A DNA stretch of 64,000 nt from Paenibacillus xylanexedens (GTDB lineage Bacteria > Bacillota > Bacilli > Paenibacillales > Paenibacillaceae), in assembly GCF_001908275.1 (NCBI RefSeq), contig NZ_CP018620.1, forward strand, positions 6,448,001 through 6,512,000, written 5' to 3'. Of this stretch, positions 52,786-61,725 are shown piece after piece. Position numbers and translations under genes: made by a program. Within the stretch, counting starts at the first letter, position 1. Each line of letters starts with the position of its first letter. The notes beneath the pieces were generated by a model. It was not told where the DNA came from and ran no database searches. It worked only from the letters and a program-made list of their open reading frames with translations.

Positions 52786-53975
52786 CCAAAAAACCGCCCT
52801 TTCTTCAGGACTAGCGGAATACCACCAATGATGAACAGATAACGCAGATCAACCAGCTTCTTCAGCTGAGCCGCTTTCCAGCCTTTGTATTTCTTGCCGC
52901 CTACAACGGCAATAGCTTCACCTTTACCCAGTGATGCAACCGTGCCTTTGCTCGTAAATACAAAAGGTTGTGGCTGTTTCTTGCGAATGGATGCCACGAC
53001 GTTCTTGGCGCAGTTCACACCCTGCTGCATCGCAATCTGGGCTGTTGGCGGATAAGGCCGCCCTTCCGCGTTGAACACAAGTGAATTATCACCAATGACA
53101 TAAACATGCTCATGTCCAGGGGCACGCAGATAATCATCTACTTTCACACGTCCTCGCATCACTTCAAGACCTGCCTGTTCAAGCAATGAGTTACCGCGAA
53201 TGCCGCCGGTCCATACGACTGTAGCCGCATCGAGCTTTTCACCCTCACCCACAATAACCCCGTCCGGGAGACATTGCTTGATTGGAACACCAATTTTGAA
53301 AGTAACGCCCTTCTTCTTGAGCACATTCATCGCATGCTCTACCAGTTCTGGATCAAATCCAGGCAAAGCCGAAGGTGCTGCCTCTACATTGTAGATATGC
53401 ACGTGTTTCGGATTCACGTCGAACTCCTTGCACAGCTGTGGAATGCGATCTGCAAGTTCAGCTACGAATTCAACGCCACTGAAACCCGCTCCACCTACGA
53501 CAAACCGAATACGATTTCGTTTGTTATCGTTTTTGTACATCGCAAATTGATATTCGATGTGTTCTCGAATCAGTCTGACCGAGTTAATGCTGCGGATCGT
53601 CATGGCGTGATCGAGCATCCCCGGAATGCCGAAGGTCTCAGGCTCACCGCCTAGTCCAATAATCAGATAATCATAGGATAACGTGCCATCCTCCAGAATA
53701 ATCTTTCGATCCTGCAGACGAATCTCCTTCACGGAAGACTTGACCAGATCAATCTTGAACTCATCAATCAGCTTCGAAATAGGGACTCTTGCATGCTCAA
53801 TGGTATCCGTGCCGGCTGCCGGCATATGTAGATGTGTAGTAATATAATGATAATCATGCCGGTTCACCAATGTGACATCGGCCTCGTTATAGTTCAATTC
53901 CTTCTGCAGCCGCTGGGCTGTCAGAATCCCGCCATAGCCCGCGCCGAGGATGACGATTTTGGGAATACTGCTCAT
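52782..53975 (-). CDS. ndh: Type II NADH dehydrogenase (Ndh/YumB)
   Basis: A 397-residue peripheral membrane flavoprotein that passes electrons from NADH to menaquinone without proton pumping. The FAD fold is IVILGAGYGGILTAQRL. The NADH fold is RFVVGGAGFSGVEFVAEL. VYVIGDNSLV contacts FAD, and the family AIVTTQQ-like segment PPTAQIAMQQG contacts quinone. The start at 53975 follows GGAAGGGG; the longer frame to 54068 has no binding site. A Rex-like operator lies at 54256-54273. The small gene downstream is coupled. Confidence 0.93.
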   Translation of the reverse strand: MSSIPKIVILGAGYGGILTAQRLQKELNYNEADVTLVNRHDYHYITTHLHMPAAGTDTIEHARVPISKLIDEFKIDLVKSSVKEIRLQDRKIILEDGTLSYDYLIIGLGGEPETFGIPGMLDHAMTIRSINSVRLIREHIEYQFAMYKNDNKRNRIRFVVGGAGFSGVEFVAELADRIPQLCKEFDVNPKHVHIYNVEAAPSALPGFDPELVEHAMNVLKKKGVTFKIGVPIKQCLPDGVIVGEGEKLDAATVVWTGGIRGNSLLEQAGLEVMRGRVKVDDYLRAPGHEHVYVIGDNSLVFNAEGRPYPPTAQIAMQQGVNCAKNVVASIRKKQPQPFVFTSKGTVASLGKGEAIAVVGGKKYKGWKAAQLKKLVDLRYLFIIGGIPLVLKKGRFFG

Positions 53976-54068
53976 GTCTATACCCCTTCCGGTTTCACTT
54001 GCATCAGCCCGATCTTGGGTGAGATGCAAAATGCACATACTTACAAATATTGATGAGGTCTTGCCCAT

Positions 54069-54602
54069 TATGACGACAAATGTTAACTTCGCGAATTTAT
54101 TTAAACGTTTGCATCAATTTCATAACTCACTAAAAATGGATTTTATGAAACTAGATATCGACATATCGAACCGTTTTGATCTATATCTAGACTTGATTGA
54201 AGCAACTAAAGGGTTTATGAAATTGATACGTTTGCACGCAAGTTATCGTTTCAAGTTGTGAAATTAACCACAAGATTCTACAAAACACGGGATCTGTCTT
54301 CATATTACATATTGACTCTAAATTAGACAAAAAAACACATAGTACAGGTCAAGGATATCTGTATTTCTAGTAAAGATCAAGGTTTTTTTTGTTATTTTTC
54401 ATAACCTTTCATTTCCAATTTCATCCTATTCTCATCTGATCTTCATCAATTGTTCCCAGTTTCGTGACGCCGCTAACTTTGCAACCCTGAATACACCGTT
54501 TATAATAGGAAAGACAGTTCAGCACCAATGCCGGTTACGATACGTAGCCTGCACATTCTTTCTGTTAACTACCTATTAAAATATGAAAGGTGTTGTTGAT
54601 TC
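54069..54602. other. Intergenic region between ndh and yumC
   Basis: About 630 bp separate the divergent ndh (53975) and yumC (54603) starts. The Rex-like site is in it. A 63-codon plus-strand frame at 54070-54261 has no convincing binding site. No other gene is seen. Confidence 0.45.
54256..54273. promoter_or_regulatory. Rex-like operator upstream of ndh
   Basis: TTGTGAAATTAACCACAA matches 16 of 18 positions of the Rex box TTGTGAANNNNTTCACAA. In B. subtilis the NADH-sensing repressor Rex controls ndh, so the site and gene agree. Confidence 0.55.
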
Positions 54603-55604
54603 TTGACTGCACAAAATTCCAGTCATGATATGACTGATTTACTTATTATCGGTGGAGGCCCTGCGGGTCTGTTCGCCGCGTTTTATGGTGGGATGCGTCA
54701 GGCATCCGTTACACTGGTTGAAAGTATGCCACAGCTTGGCGGACAGCTTGCCGCTCTTTACCCGGAGAAATACATCTATGATGTAGCCGGATTCCCGAAA
54801 GTAACAGCTCAGGAACTGGTGAATAACCTGGTTGAGCAAATGAGTCATTTTAACCCGAACATCCGCCTTGAAGAAAAGGTTGTATCGGTGGAGAAAAAGG
54901 ATGAGCAACATTTCGTCGTGAAGACGGATGAGAATGAATATCATGCCAAAGCCGTCATTATTACAGCTGGTGTAGGTGCATTCGAACCACGTCGCCTGGA
55001 GCTTGAAGGTGCTGCCAAGTTCGAGAAGAGCAACCTGCACTACTTCATCAGTGATCTGAATGCCTTCGCTGGCAAAAAAGTACTGATCAGTGGCGGCGGT
55101 GACTCCGCGGTAGACTGGGCACTCATGCTGGAGCCTATCGCTGAGCAAGTGACACTGATCCATCGCCGGGACAAGTTCCGTGCACATGAGCACAGTGTCG
55201 AAAACCTGATGAATTCCAAGGTGAATGTCGTTACACCGACCGAAATCACGGAACTTCATGGGGATGACACGATTACCAAGGTAACCCTTTCTCATGTGAA
55301 AACCAAAGAAACTCAGGAAATCGAAGTAGATGACGTGATCGTTAACTTCGGATTTGTCTCTTCTCTCGGACCGATTGCCGAGTGGGGTATCGAAATTGAT
55401 AGCAACTCCATCGTTGTTGATTCCCGCATGGAAACATCTATTCCAGGAATCTTCGCTGCCGGAGATATCACAACATATCCGGGTAAACTGAAGCTGATCG
55501 CTGTCGGATTCGGCGAAGCTCCAACAGCCGTCAACAATGCGAAGGTATACTTCGATCCGGATGCCAAGTTGTCCCCAGGACACAGCAGTAACATGAAACG
55601 CTAG
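54603..55604 (+). CDS. yumC: Ferredoxin/flavodoxin-NADP+ reductase, YumC type
   Basis: A 333-residue thioredoxin-reductase-like flavoprotein that exchanges electrons between NADPH and ferredoxin. FAD binding: [21 protein letters not shown]. The segment [23 protein letters not shown] is highly typical of YumC. NADPH binding: [17 protein letters not shown] with [10 protein letters not shown]. The C-terminal FAD contact is [12 protein letters not shown], then [13 protein letters not shown]. There is no CxxC redox pair, unlike thioredoxin reductase. The start is TTG (54603) after AAAGGTG. Divergent from ndh. Confidence 0.94.
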   Translation: MTAQNSSHDMTDLLIIGGGPAGLFAAFYGGMRQASVTLVESMPQLGGQLAALYPEKYIYDVAGFPKVTAQELVNNLVEQMSHFNPNIRLEEKVVSVEKKDEQHFVVKTDENEYHAKAVIITAGVGAFEPRRLELEGAAKFEKSNLHYFISDLNAFAGKKVLISGGGDSAVDWALMLEPIAEQVTLIHRRDKFRAHEHSVENLMNSKVNVVTPTEITELHGDDTITKVTLSHVKTKETQEIEVDDVIVNFGFVSSLGPIAEWGIEIDSNSIVVDSRMETSIPGIFAAGDITTYPGKLKLIAVGFGEAPTAVNNAKVYFDPDAKLSPGHSSNMKR

Positions 55605-55635
55605 TTTTGCTGAAATAACATATATTGATACAAAA

Positions 55636-55682
55636 AAGGGTATCTTACTCCTGAGTGAATCCATATCAGGAGGGATACCCTT
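55636..55682 (+). promoter_or_regulatory. Hairpin sequestering a ribosome binding site and TTG start
   Basis: AAGGGTATC (55636-55644) pairs with GATACCCTT (55674-55682), and CTCCTGA (55648-55654) with TCAGGAG (55666-55672). The loop is GTGAATCCATA. The paired right arm contains AGGAG and the first two bases of the start codon of the next gene, so translation would be blocked unless the hairpin opens. Lack of a T run argues against a simple yumC terminator. Confidence 0.65.
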
Positions 55683-55932
55683 GTCTTATATATGCCCGCT
55701 GTGTAACGGTCTGGTTGTACCGGAGCAGGCTTGCCCCCACTGCCTTCAGGGACTGTTAGAATGCGGCAAATTGGATGATTACACCGGACCATACAGCCCC
55801 TACGTATTCCAACCTTCCTCTGACACGGCAGACGAAGTCGAAAACGTTTGCAATCATGTGATGTACTGTCACCATTGTCAGACGAGCACGCCATGGCCAG
55901 TCTCACTATGGGACTTGTCCGGAAACCTGTAA
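55681..55932 (+). CDS. Small zinc-ribbon-like protein
   Basis: An 83-residue cytosolic protein with three Cys pairs: CPLC (residues 5-8), CPHC (18-21) and CHHC near residue 63, suggesting one or two zinc sites. The middle reads LDDYTGPYSPYVFQPSS. The TTG start at 55681 is seven bases after AGGAGG. Both are inside a strong hairpin, so translation is probably controlled. It follows yumC by 76 bp on the same strand and may be cotranscribed. Family not recognised. Confidence 0.65.
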   Translation: MSYICPLCNGLVVPEQACPHCLQGLLECGKLDDYTGPYSPYVFQPSSDTADEVENVCNHVMYCHHCQTSTPWPVSLWDLSGNL

Positions 55933-55953
55933 CATTGCCTGCAATGAGGATCT

Positions 55954-56097
55954 CTAGTGAAGAATGGCAGATACGTCGGTACCCAGTTTGCGCTTATGGA
56001 TTTCTGCCAACAGCAGTGCGATGAAATCTCTTTCGAGATTCAACTCAATCGCTTTATGGTAGGAATCCAACAACATCTCATCGGATAACATAGCCAT
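55954..56097 (-). CDS. sda: Sporulation checkpoint inhibitor Sda
   Basis: A 47-residue protein. LSDEMLLDSYHKAIELNLER and DFIALLLAEIHKRKLG match the helical hairpin of B. subtilis Sda, which binds the histidine kinase KinA and blocks sporulation when replication is disturbed. A longer frame to 56139 is ruled out because its start lies inside the -10 element TATGAT. M15 of that frame (56097) is chosen. The promoter (56135-56163) and a group of DnaA boxes are just upstream, as expected for a gene controlled by DnaA. Confidence 0.9.
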   Translation of the reverse strand: MAMLSDEMLLDSYHKAIELNLERDFIALLLAEIHKRKLGTDVSAILH

Positions 56098-56134
56098 TTC
56101 CCGCCACAACCTTTCCTTTTTTTTCCTCAAAACT

Positions 56135-56163
56135 ATCATATCAGAGATTTATATAGAGAACAA
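56135..56163 (-). promoter_or_regulatory. sda promoter
   Basis: On the minus strand TTGTTC (56158-56163), a 17 bp spacer and TATGAT (56135-56140) form a good SigA promoter, 38 bp before the sda start. Confidence 0.65.
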
Positions 56164-56172
56164 GCGTTCTTG

Positions 56173-56272
56173 TTATCCACAACGATATGTGGAAATCCTG
56201 TGCATAGTTTGTTGATAAATGGAAAAAATGTAGAGTAATCAACGTGTATAGTGTGGACAATATTTATGCACA
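56173..56272. promoter_or_regulatory. DnaA box cluster upstream of sda
   Basis: TTATCCACA (56173-56181, exact consensus), TTATCAACA (56210-56218, complement), TTGTCCACA (56252-56260, complement) and TTATGCACA (56264-56272) lie within 100 bp. In B. subtilis sda is transcribed under DnaA control from such boxes. Confidence 0.75.
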
Positions 56273-56452
56273 GGGAGTTTGTACTACTGTCAGAACGTTT
56301 ATCAGCGTATTTTTTTCGGAATAAATTCATAGTTTCAAGACTTGTTGCGAGTAAATTACCCGGTAATGTAAAATTTCAAACGGTTTTCATACCGTTTTCT
56401 TTTATATATTATCGGTTTTTCTTGAATTTTCTTGAGTTTTCCCATTCATTTT

Positions 56453-57112
56453 CTATTGGGGTCTGGTATTCACTTCCAGAATCCAGATCTTGCCTGAATA
56501 ATCCAGTCCATAATCAAATCCAAGCTGACCTACACCAGGGAACTGACTTTCCATAATGTACGTACATGTCATTGTAAGGGAACGCATCTCCCGGCGTTTG
56601 TGCCGACCGGATATATGTGGCAGGGATAAACCAAGAGCTCGCCTTCCTGATAACATGGTGCCACCCTTGCTCAGATTCGTCACACAGAGTCCGGGACGAG
56701 CGAGTCGTCCTACTAAGGAACGGAATACCCAGCCTCGTTGGGTTTTGACAACTTTGACTCTGTAATCAACAGGTCTCCCTTGAATTGTTGCCAGATGAAT
56801 GCCTTGCTGGATCAAGTACTTGCGTCTAGCCTTTACACGCACCAGAGAGCGATACATCTGGCTGAAACTGGCGAAAGAACGGGTTGTTTTCATATGGGTG
56901 TATCGATAAGCCCCACCGCTGGCCGATACCCGGATAACACCGTAACCTCCGCCTCCTACAATAGGTTTGACATACACCATTCCATAACGACTGAGCATTT
57001 GCAGCAGATTACCCGAGTTGAATGCCTTGGTCTGTGGGATATGGACAGCAGCTACCGGGTATTTCATCAGAGCCGCTGTCTTCCGCCATTTGCTTGCAAG
57101 TTGTCTCGACAT
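56453..57112 (-). CDS. YheC/YheD family spore-coat-type ATP-grasp protein
   Basis: A 219-residue cytosolic protein of the YheC/D group associated with endospore coat in Bacillus. It has the ATP-grasp core: VYVKPIVGGGGYGVIRVS (ATP-binding loop), YLIQQGI, DYRVKVVKTQRGW and the metal-binding end GFDYGLDYSGKIWILEVNTRPQ-like segment around LEVNTRP. It stops right after that motif, so the C-terminal helix seen in longer relatives is missing or short. GAAGGAG precedes the start. Its target is unknown; it may ligate or bind small molecules for spores. Confidence 0.85.
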   Translation of the reverse strand: MSRQLASKWRKTAALMKYPVAAVHIPQTKAFNSGNLLQMLSRYGMVYVKPIVGGGGYGVIRVSASGGAYRYTHMKTTRSFASFSQMYRSLVRVKARRKYLIQQGIHLATIQGRPVDYRVKVVKTQRGWVFRSLVGRLARPGLCVTNLSKGGTMLSGRRALGLSLPHISGRHKRREMRSLTMTCTYIMESQFPGVGQLGFDYGLDYSGKIWILEVNTRPQ

Positions 57113-57349
57113 GGGTTGATCTCCTTCCTTGAAACAATAGTCCTTCCTTATACATACTCAACAGAAGCCTTGCTTTCTTGGATGTCTGTCCACGGCAAAG
57201 GCCCCTTTTCCATGTAACCTGTCCCAGGGTGATGGCGGAAACGGGAACACGCGCCCGGTTTACTTTTCAAACAAGTCAATCTGTCGTATGCTACTAAGGA
57301 ATGGCTTGGAAGGGCTTAAATATGAGGATCTAAGGAGCGTTAAGAACAA
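57113..57349. other. Intergenic region between divergent genes
   Basis: About 240 bp. Only the binding site CTAAGGAG before 57350 is recognised. Confidence 0.4.
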
Positions 57350-57604
57350 ATGGAAGCATTTTTCAAATCACTTTATGGCGTAGCCTATTTTGCAATGTCG
57401 ATCGTTCTGGTAGCTGTTACGGTACTTCTCTTTGTCACAGGTATTCGACTGTTTATGCAAAAGCGTAATCGCGGCTTTGCCGTGAGTTGTCTTATATTTG
57501 CCTGTTTCATCGTCTTTATCATTGTTGTTATGTTAACTACGCCCTTCTCTGCCACACCGCCGGGTTCACCGGAAGCCATGGCTGCCCTTCTTCACTTCGG
57601 GTAG
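57350..57604 (+). CDS. Small two-helix membrane protein
   Basis: An 84-residue protein with two transmembrane helices (about residues 10-35, AYFAMSIVLVAVTVLLFVTG, and 45-62, CLIFACFIVFIIVVMLTT) linked by a basic loop FMQKRNRGF. The C-terminus is Pro/Ala-rich. AAGGAG lies 12 bases before the start, a long spacing. It ends 26 bp before ppx and could be cotranscribed with it. No family recognised. Confidence 0.6.
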   Translation: MEAFFKSLYGVAYFAMSIVLVAVTVLLFVTGIRLFMQKRNRGFAVSCLIFACFIVFIIVVMLTTPFSATPPGSPEAMAALLHFG

Positions 57605-57630
57605 TTGAACCTCTGTAGAAGGAGATGCTT

Positions 57631-59160
57631 ATGACACGTACTAATGAAACCTTAGGAATTATTGATATCGGCTCGAACTCCATTCGTCTGGTTATCTATG
57701 AACTGGACCAGGACGAAGCCTATCGCATCATTCATGAAGACAAATACGCCGCTCGTCTGAGCAGCGTTGTTGAGTCCGATGGAACCATTCTGCGCCATTC
57801 TCTGGATAAAGCCATCACCATCTTGAGTCAATTCAAAGCGACCTGTGAAGCGTATCAGACCAAACTGATTCGCGCAGCAGCTACCGCAGCTATTCGTAAT
57901 GCAAGCAATGTCCTGGAGATTATTGAATGGCTGGAGACCGAGACGGGGCTTACCATTGAATGTGTATCGGGAGATCGGGAGGCCTATTATGGGTTCCTTG
58001 GTGTCACTCAATCCATTGATCTGGCAGACGGTTACGTCGTGGATATTGGAGGCGGCAGCACAGAGATCACGGTCTTTCGGGATCGGAAAAGGTTACATAG
58101 CATCTCCCTCCCTATTGGTGCTGTGAATTCACATGCCCGTTACGGGGGCGAAGATCAGTGGACTGAGGAGAATGCAAATGCATTATGCAACGAAGTCACT
58201 GAGGCTCTCCGTGGACAGAATTGGATTCGTGAGCATCCTGGTCTGCCACTCATCGGACTTGGCGGCACAATGCGTACACTCGCCAAAGTGGAACAGAAGC
58301 GCACCCAGTATTCTTTGCCTGTCAGCCATCATTATGAGATCAGTGAGGAAGCGATGGAGAACATCGCTCGCTCCTTGCCACATCTCACCTCGGCACAGCG
58401 CAAAAAGGTACCTGGGCTCGCCAAAGATCGCGCTGACATCATTGTGCCCGGCGTACTGATCCTACGAACTGTCTTCCAGATAATACAGGGAGATCGTTAT
58501 GTGGTTAGTGGCGCGGGTCTACGAGACGGGTTGTTGCGTGATTACATGGCTGGAGGGCAGCCGGTCGTTCCAGACGCGCTGAAGGACAGTATCCGCAACT
58601 TTATCCATTTTGGTCCACCTATTCCAGAGAATCGTCTGCAACGGATTCATCAGGATATGGTTACCCTGTATACAGCATTACAAGGTACCCCTCCTGATCA
58701 AGCAGATGCCCGAATCCTGTATGCATCCTCCATGCTGCACATGGCTGGTAAACAGATTAACTATTTCCGTTATACACAGCACTCGGCCTATTGGATCATG
58801 AATTCAAGCATTTATGGACTTTCTCATCGGGAGACCATTCTAAGTGCCAGTGCAGCTGATTATCATCCCAAAAAAAGAACGCCCCAGCTGCTGAATAAGC
58901 ACCGGGACATTCTGAAAAACTCGGATGAGCGGCATGCTCATCGTTTAGGCTCTCTGCTCCGCGTAGCTGAAGCCATCAATCGATCCGAGAGCATCGCTGC
59001 GATCAAAGCAACAAAAGAAAACGACTCGCTGAAGGTGCAATTCACCTGTACAGCTGAGCCGTTACTGGAACTTGATGGCCTGGAAGAGGCCGTCAAGGAT
59101 CTGAAGGAAGCCTGGGGAGTTACGTTAACGCACTCCATTCAGCAGGCTTCCAAGGGATAA
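57631..59160 (+). CDS. ppx: Exopolyphosphatase, Ppx/GppA family
   Basis: A 509-residue cytosolic enzyme that removes phosphate from the ends of polyphosphate, and may hydrolyse pppGpp. The actin-like ATPase-fold domain has GIIDIGSNSIRLV, VSGDREAYYGFLG and VVDIGGGSTEI. The C-terminal half is an HD-type helical domain (SSMLHMAGKQINYF, HSAYWIMNSSIYGLSHRE). The start is ATG 57631, seven bases after AAGGAG; ATG 57625 touches that site and is rejected. The 3' end overlaps the convergent ppk by 41 bp. Product and neighbour form a degrade/synthesise pair. Confidence 0.93.
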   Translation: MTRTNETLGIIDIGSNSIRLVIYELDQDEAYRIIHEDKYAARLSSVVESDGTILRHSLDKAITILSQFKATCEAYQTKLIRAAATAAIRNASNVLEIIEWLETETGLTIECVSGDREAYYGFLGVTQSIDLADGYVVDIGGGSTEITVFRDRKRLHSISLPIGAVNSHARYGGEDQWTEENANALCNEVTEALRGQNWIREHPGLPLIGLGGTMRTLAKVEQKRTQYSLPVSHHYEISEEAMENIARSLPHLTSAQRKKVPGLAKDRADIIVPGVLILRTVFQIIQGDRYVVSGAGLRDGLLRDYMAGGQPVVPDALKDSIRNFIHFGPPIPENRLQRIHQDMVTLYTALQGTPPDQADARILYASSMLHMAGKQINYFRYTQHSAYWIMNSSIYGLSHRETILSASAADYHPKKRTPQLLNKHRDILKNSDERHAHRLGSLLRVAEAINRSESIAAIKATKENDSLKVQFTCTAEPLLELDGLEEAVKDLKEAWGVTLTHSIQQASKG

Positions 59161-61201
59161 TACCCATGGCCTCCGTCTGACTTCTCAGCGGGGGCTTTTC
59201 ATTTTCTACAAATACATAATTGCCACCAGGCATAAGTTGTCTCGCTTTGACATTATCCATAAGGGACAGATTAAGGATATCCACTAGCATTTTCTTCAGC
59301 TCTGGATCAAATACGGGACACATCAGTTCAATTCTTCGATTCAGGTTACGTGTCATCCAGTCTGCACTGGAGATGAATACATCCGGGTTGCCGCTATTTT
59401 CAAAATAAAACAACCGTGAATGCTCCAGAAAACGATCCACAATGCTAATGACCCGAATATTCTCACTGAGCCCCTCTACCCCCGGACGCAGACAACATAC
59501 ACCACGCACAATCAGATCGATCTGCACGCCGGCTTGAGAAGCCTCGTACAATTCATCAATCATTTCCTGATGGGATAAGGAGTTGATCTTGGCAATGATT
59601 CTGGAAGGTTTGCCTTTCAGCGCGTGCTCTGTTTCTCTACGAATCAGTGCAAACAACTCATCCTTCATACCATCCGGAGCTACACGGAACGCCTGCAATG
59701 CCTTCGGACCGGAGTATCCGGTAATCTCATTGAACAATTCGGATGCATCTTCCCCAATAATTGGATTAGAGGTGAACAGTCCCACGTCCGTATACACTTT
59801 GGCTGTACTCTCATTATAGTTACCGGTTCCTACATGAACATAACGTCTCAGCCCCTGCTGTTCCCTGCGTACAACAAGAATGATTTTGGCATGGGTCTTC
59901 AGTCCAACCAGTCCATAAACCACGTGACAACCGGCTTTCTCCAGCTTACGCGCCCAAGCAATGTTGCGCTCTTCATCAAACCGTGCTTTCAGTTCCACCA
60001 CCACCGTGACCTGCTTACCACTCTCAGCTGCAAGTGCAAGTGCCGGAATAAGGCGTGAATCGCCATTGACCCGATATAATGTCATCTTGATGGCCAGAAC
60101 TCTTGGATCTTCCGAAGCCTCCAATATAAAATCAGTGACTGGTTCAAACGATTCGTATGGATGATGCACCAGTACATCGCGTTTGCGCAGCAGCTCAAAA
60201 TGACTTTCTCTGGGTAGGAACTCCAGTGGATACACAGGTTTCACCGGACTGTACTTCAGATGCGAGAAACTTTCCAGACTGTCCACGAATCCAGCCAGAA
60301 AACTCAAATCAAGTGGTCCATCAATTTCGTATACCGGGTCCTGAATATCAAATTCATCCTGCAATTCCAATAAGGCATCCGGACGAAAATCCTTACAAAC
60401 TTCCAGTCGTACAGGAGCCCCGCGGCGTCTGCGTCGCAATTCTTTTTCAATAGCCTCAAGCAGATCTTCCGCTTCTTCTTCATTAATGAACAGATCCGCA
60501 TTACGGGTCACTCTGAATTCCTGTGCAGCAAGCGAGATATATCCGCTGAAGAGCGTATGGATATGATGTTTGATAAGATCTTCAATCAGTATGAATGTTT
60601 TCTTTTTGCTATTCGCCCGAATGGGAGCCTGAACTACCCGCGGCAGATTGGAAGGTACCTGAACAATAGCCATAAACGGCTCGCCCTCTTGCTCCCCTTC
60701 CTTCTGTAACATCACGGACAGATAGACAGACTTGTTGTGTACCAGTGGGAACGGACGACTCTGGTCAATCGCCATCGGTGTGAGTACCGGAAAAATAATT
60801 TCATGAAAGTACTGGTCCATTGCGCGCTGCTGTGTCACATTAAGATCTGTATATTCCTGAATGTTCACGCCTTTCTTGGCGAGTAGACGAATGAGTTCAC
60901 GATACGTTTTATACTGTTCGGCGACCATGGTCCCGGTTCGTTTAATCAATCTGCGGTACAACCCTGCAGGCGTGTATCCTGTAAAATCTTTTTGCGTGAA
61001 TCCGGCTTTGATCTTCTCTTTTGTCTCTGCCACCCTTACACTGACGAACTCGTCCAGATTACTAGCGACAATGCCGAGAAATCTCATGCGTTCCAGCAGA
61101 GGCGTTGTTGGATCCTGGGCCTCCTGAAGTACGCGCCGATTAAATTCAACCCAACTCAAATCACGATTAACGTAGTTACCTGTTTTGACGTCTCTATGCA
61201 T
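59120..61201 (-). CDS. ppk: Polyphosphate kinase PPK1
   Basis: A 693-residue enzyme that makes polyphosphate from ATP. Four domains: N-terminal helical (NRDLSWVEFNRRVLQEAQD), head, and two phospholipase-D-like domains. KTHAKIILV holds the phosphorylated catalytic His, GTGNYNESTAKVYTDVGLF the conserved loop and DVFISSADWMTRNLNRRIE the second active-site region. The start at 61201 follows GGAGG by six bases; an upstream ATG at 61225 has none. It converges with ppx. Polyphosphate is a stress and energy store. Confidence 0.96.
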   Translation of the reverse strand: MHRDVKTGNYVNRDLSWVEFNRRVLQEAQDPTTPLLERMRFLGIVASNLDEFVSVRVAETKEKIKAGFTQKDFTGYTPAGLYRRLIKRTGTMVAEQYKTYRELIRLLAKKGVNIQEYTDLNVTQQRAMDQYFHEIIFPVLTPMAIDQSRPFPLVHNKSVYLSVMLQKEGEQEGEPFMAIVQVPSNLPRVVQAPIRANSKKKTFILIEDLIKHHIHTLFSGYISLAAQEFRVTRNADLFINEEEAEDLLEAIEKELRRRRRGAPVRLEVCKDFRPDALLELQDEFDIQDPVYEIDGPLDLSFLAGFVDSLESFSHLKYSPVKPVYPLEFLPRESHFELLRKRDVLVHHPYESFEPVTDFILEASEDPRVLAIKMTLYRVNGDSRLIPALALAAESGKQVTVVVELKARFDEERNIAWARKLEKAGCHVVYGLVGLKTHAKIILVVRREQQGLRRYVHVGTGNYNESTAKVYTDVGLFTSNPIIGEDASELFNEITGYSGPKALQAFRVAPDGMKDELFALIRRETEHALKGKPSRIIAKINSLSHQEMIDELYEASQAGVQIDLIVRGVCCLRPGVEGLSENIRVISIVDRFLEHSRLFYFENSGNPDVFISSADWMTRNLNRRIELMCPVFDPELKKMLVDILNLSLMDNVKARQLMPGGNYVFVENEKPPLRSQTEAMGIIPWKPAEWSALT

Positions 61202-61449
61202 GTATGGCCTCCGAATGTGTTGCATATCTATTCTTGGTTAGAAGTTCTCCTATAATTGTACTATTCGTAATCAACATCAAGCGTCAGCGCAGTGTAAACG
61301 CTACGTAAAATTTATGTAAATGATACCTCATGGGCGCAACTTTTTCCATCCCTTTACAAAGGTCAATAGACAGAGTAAAGTGAAGTACAGTGTGATTTGG
61401 TCCGGTTGCTTGTTCTCATTCCAAATATAGTTGATCAAAGGAGTATATA

Positions 61450-61677
61450 ATGAAATCCAACAAACCTAGAACATTACAAAAAAATATAGAGTTTTTCACG
61501 GCTGCACTATCCCAATGTATGGTAAGCGCATGGCAGGAAGACCCGGCTGGCGTCTATTGCGAGGTCGGTTGTGGCATTGTGGAGCGGATCAGTGAAGACA
61601 GCGTGCGCATTCGAAACAATGACGGAACCAAGAGCCATTATGCACGAGATATCACGATGTTCCAGACTGAAAAATAA
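61450..61677 (+). CDS. Hypothetical small protein
   Basis: A 75-residue cytosolic protein with a strong start (AAAGGAGTATATA before ATG). The N-terminal half is helical (LQKNIEFFTAALSQCMVSAW) and the C-terminal half forms beta strands (GCGIVERISEDSVRIRNNDG). No known family. It stands alone between ppk and the GH53 leader. Probably real because of its start site and normal composition. Confidence 0.6.
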   Translation: MKSNKPRTLQKNIEFFTAALSQCMVSAWQEDPAGVYCEVGCGIVERISEDSVRIRNNDGTKSHYARDITMFQTEK

Positions 61678-61725
61678 TTTGGCTTAAATACGAAAAAAAG
61701 ACTAGCTTTCCGAAACAAGGTGTTG

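Noticed and set aside
54070..54261. 63-codon plus-strand frame between ndh and yumC
   Set aside because: The only GAGG is 11 bases away, the frame overlaps the ndh leader, and no domain is seen. Conservation would be needed to support it.
54639..55664. 341-codon frame on the minus strand opposite yumC
   Set aside because: It has no family features or ribosome binding site and mirrors a well-supported yumC; it is a shadow frame.
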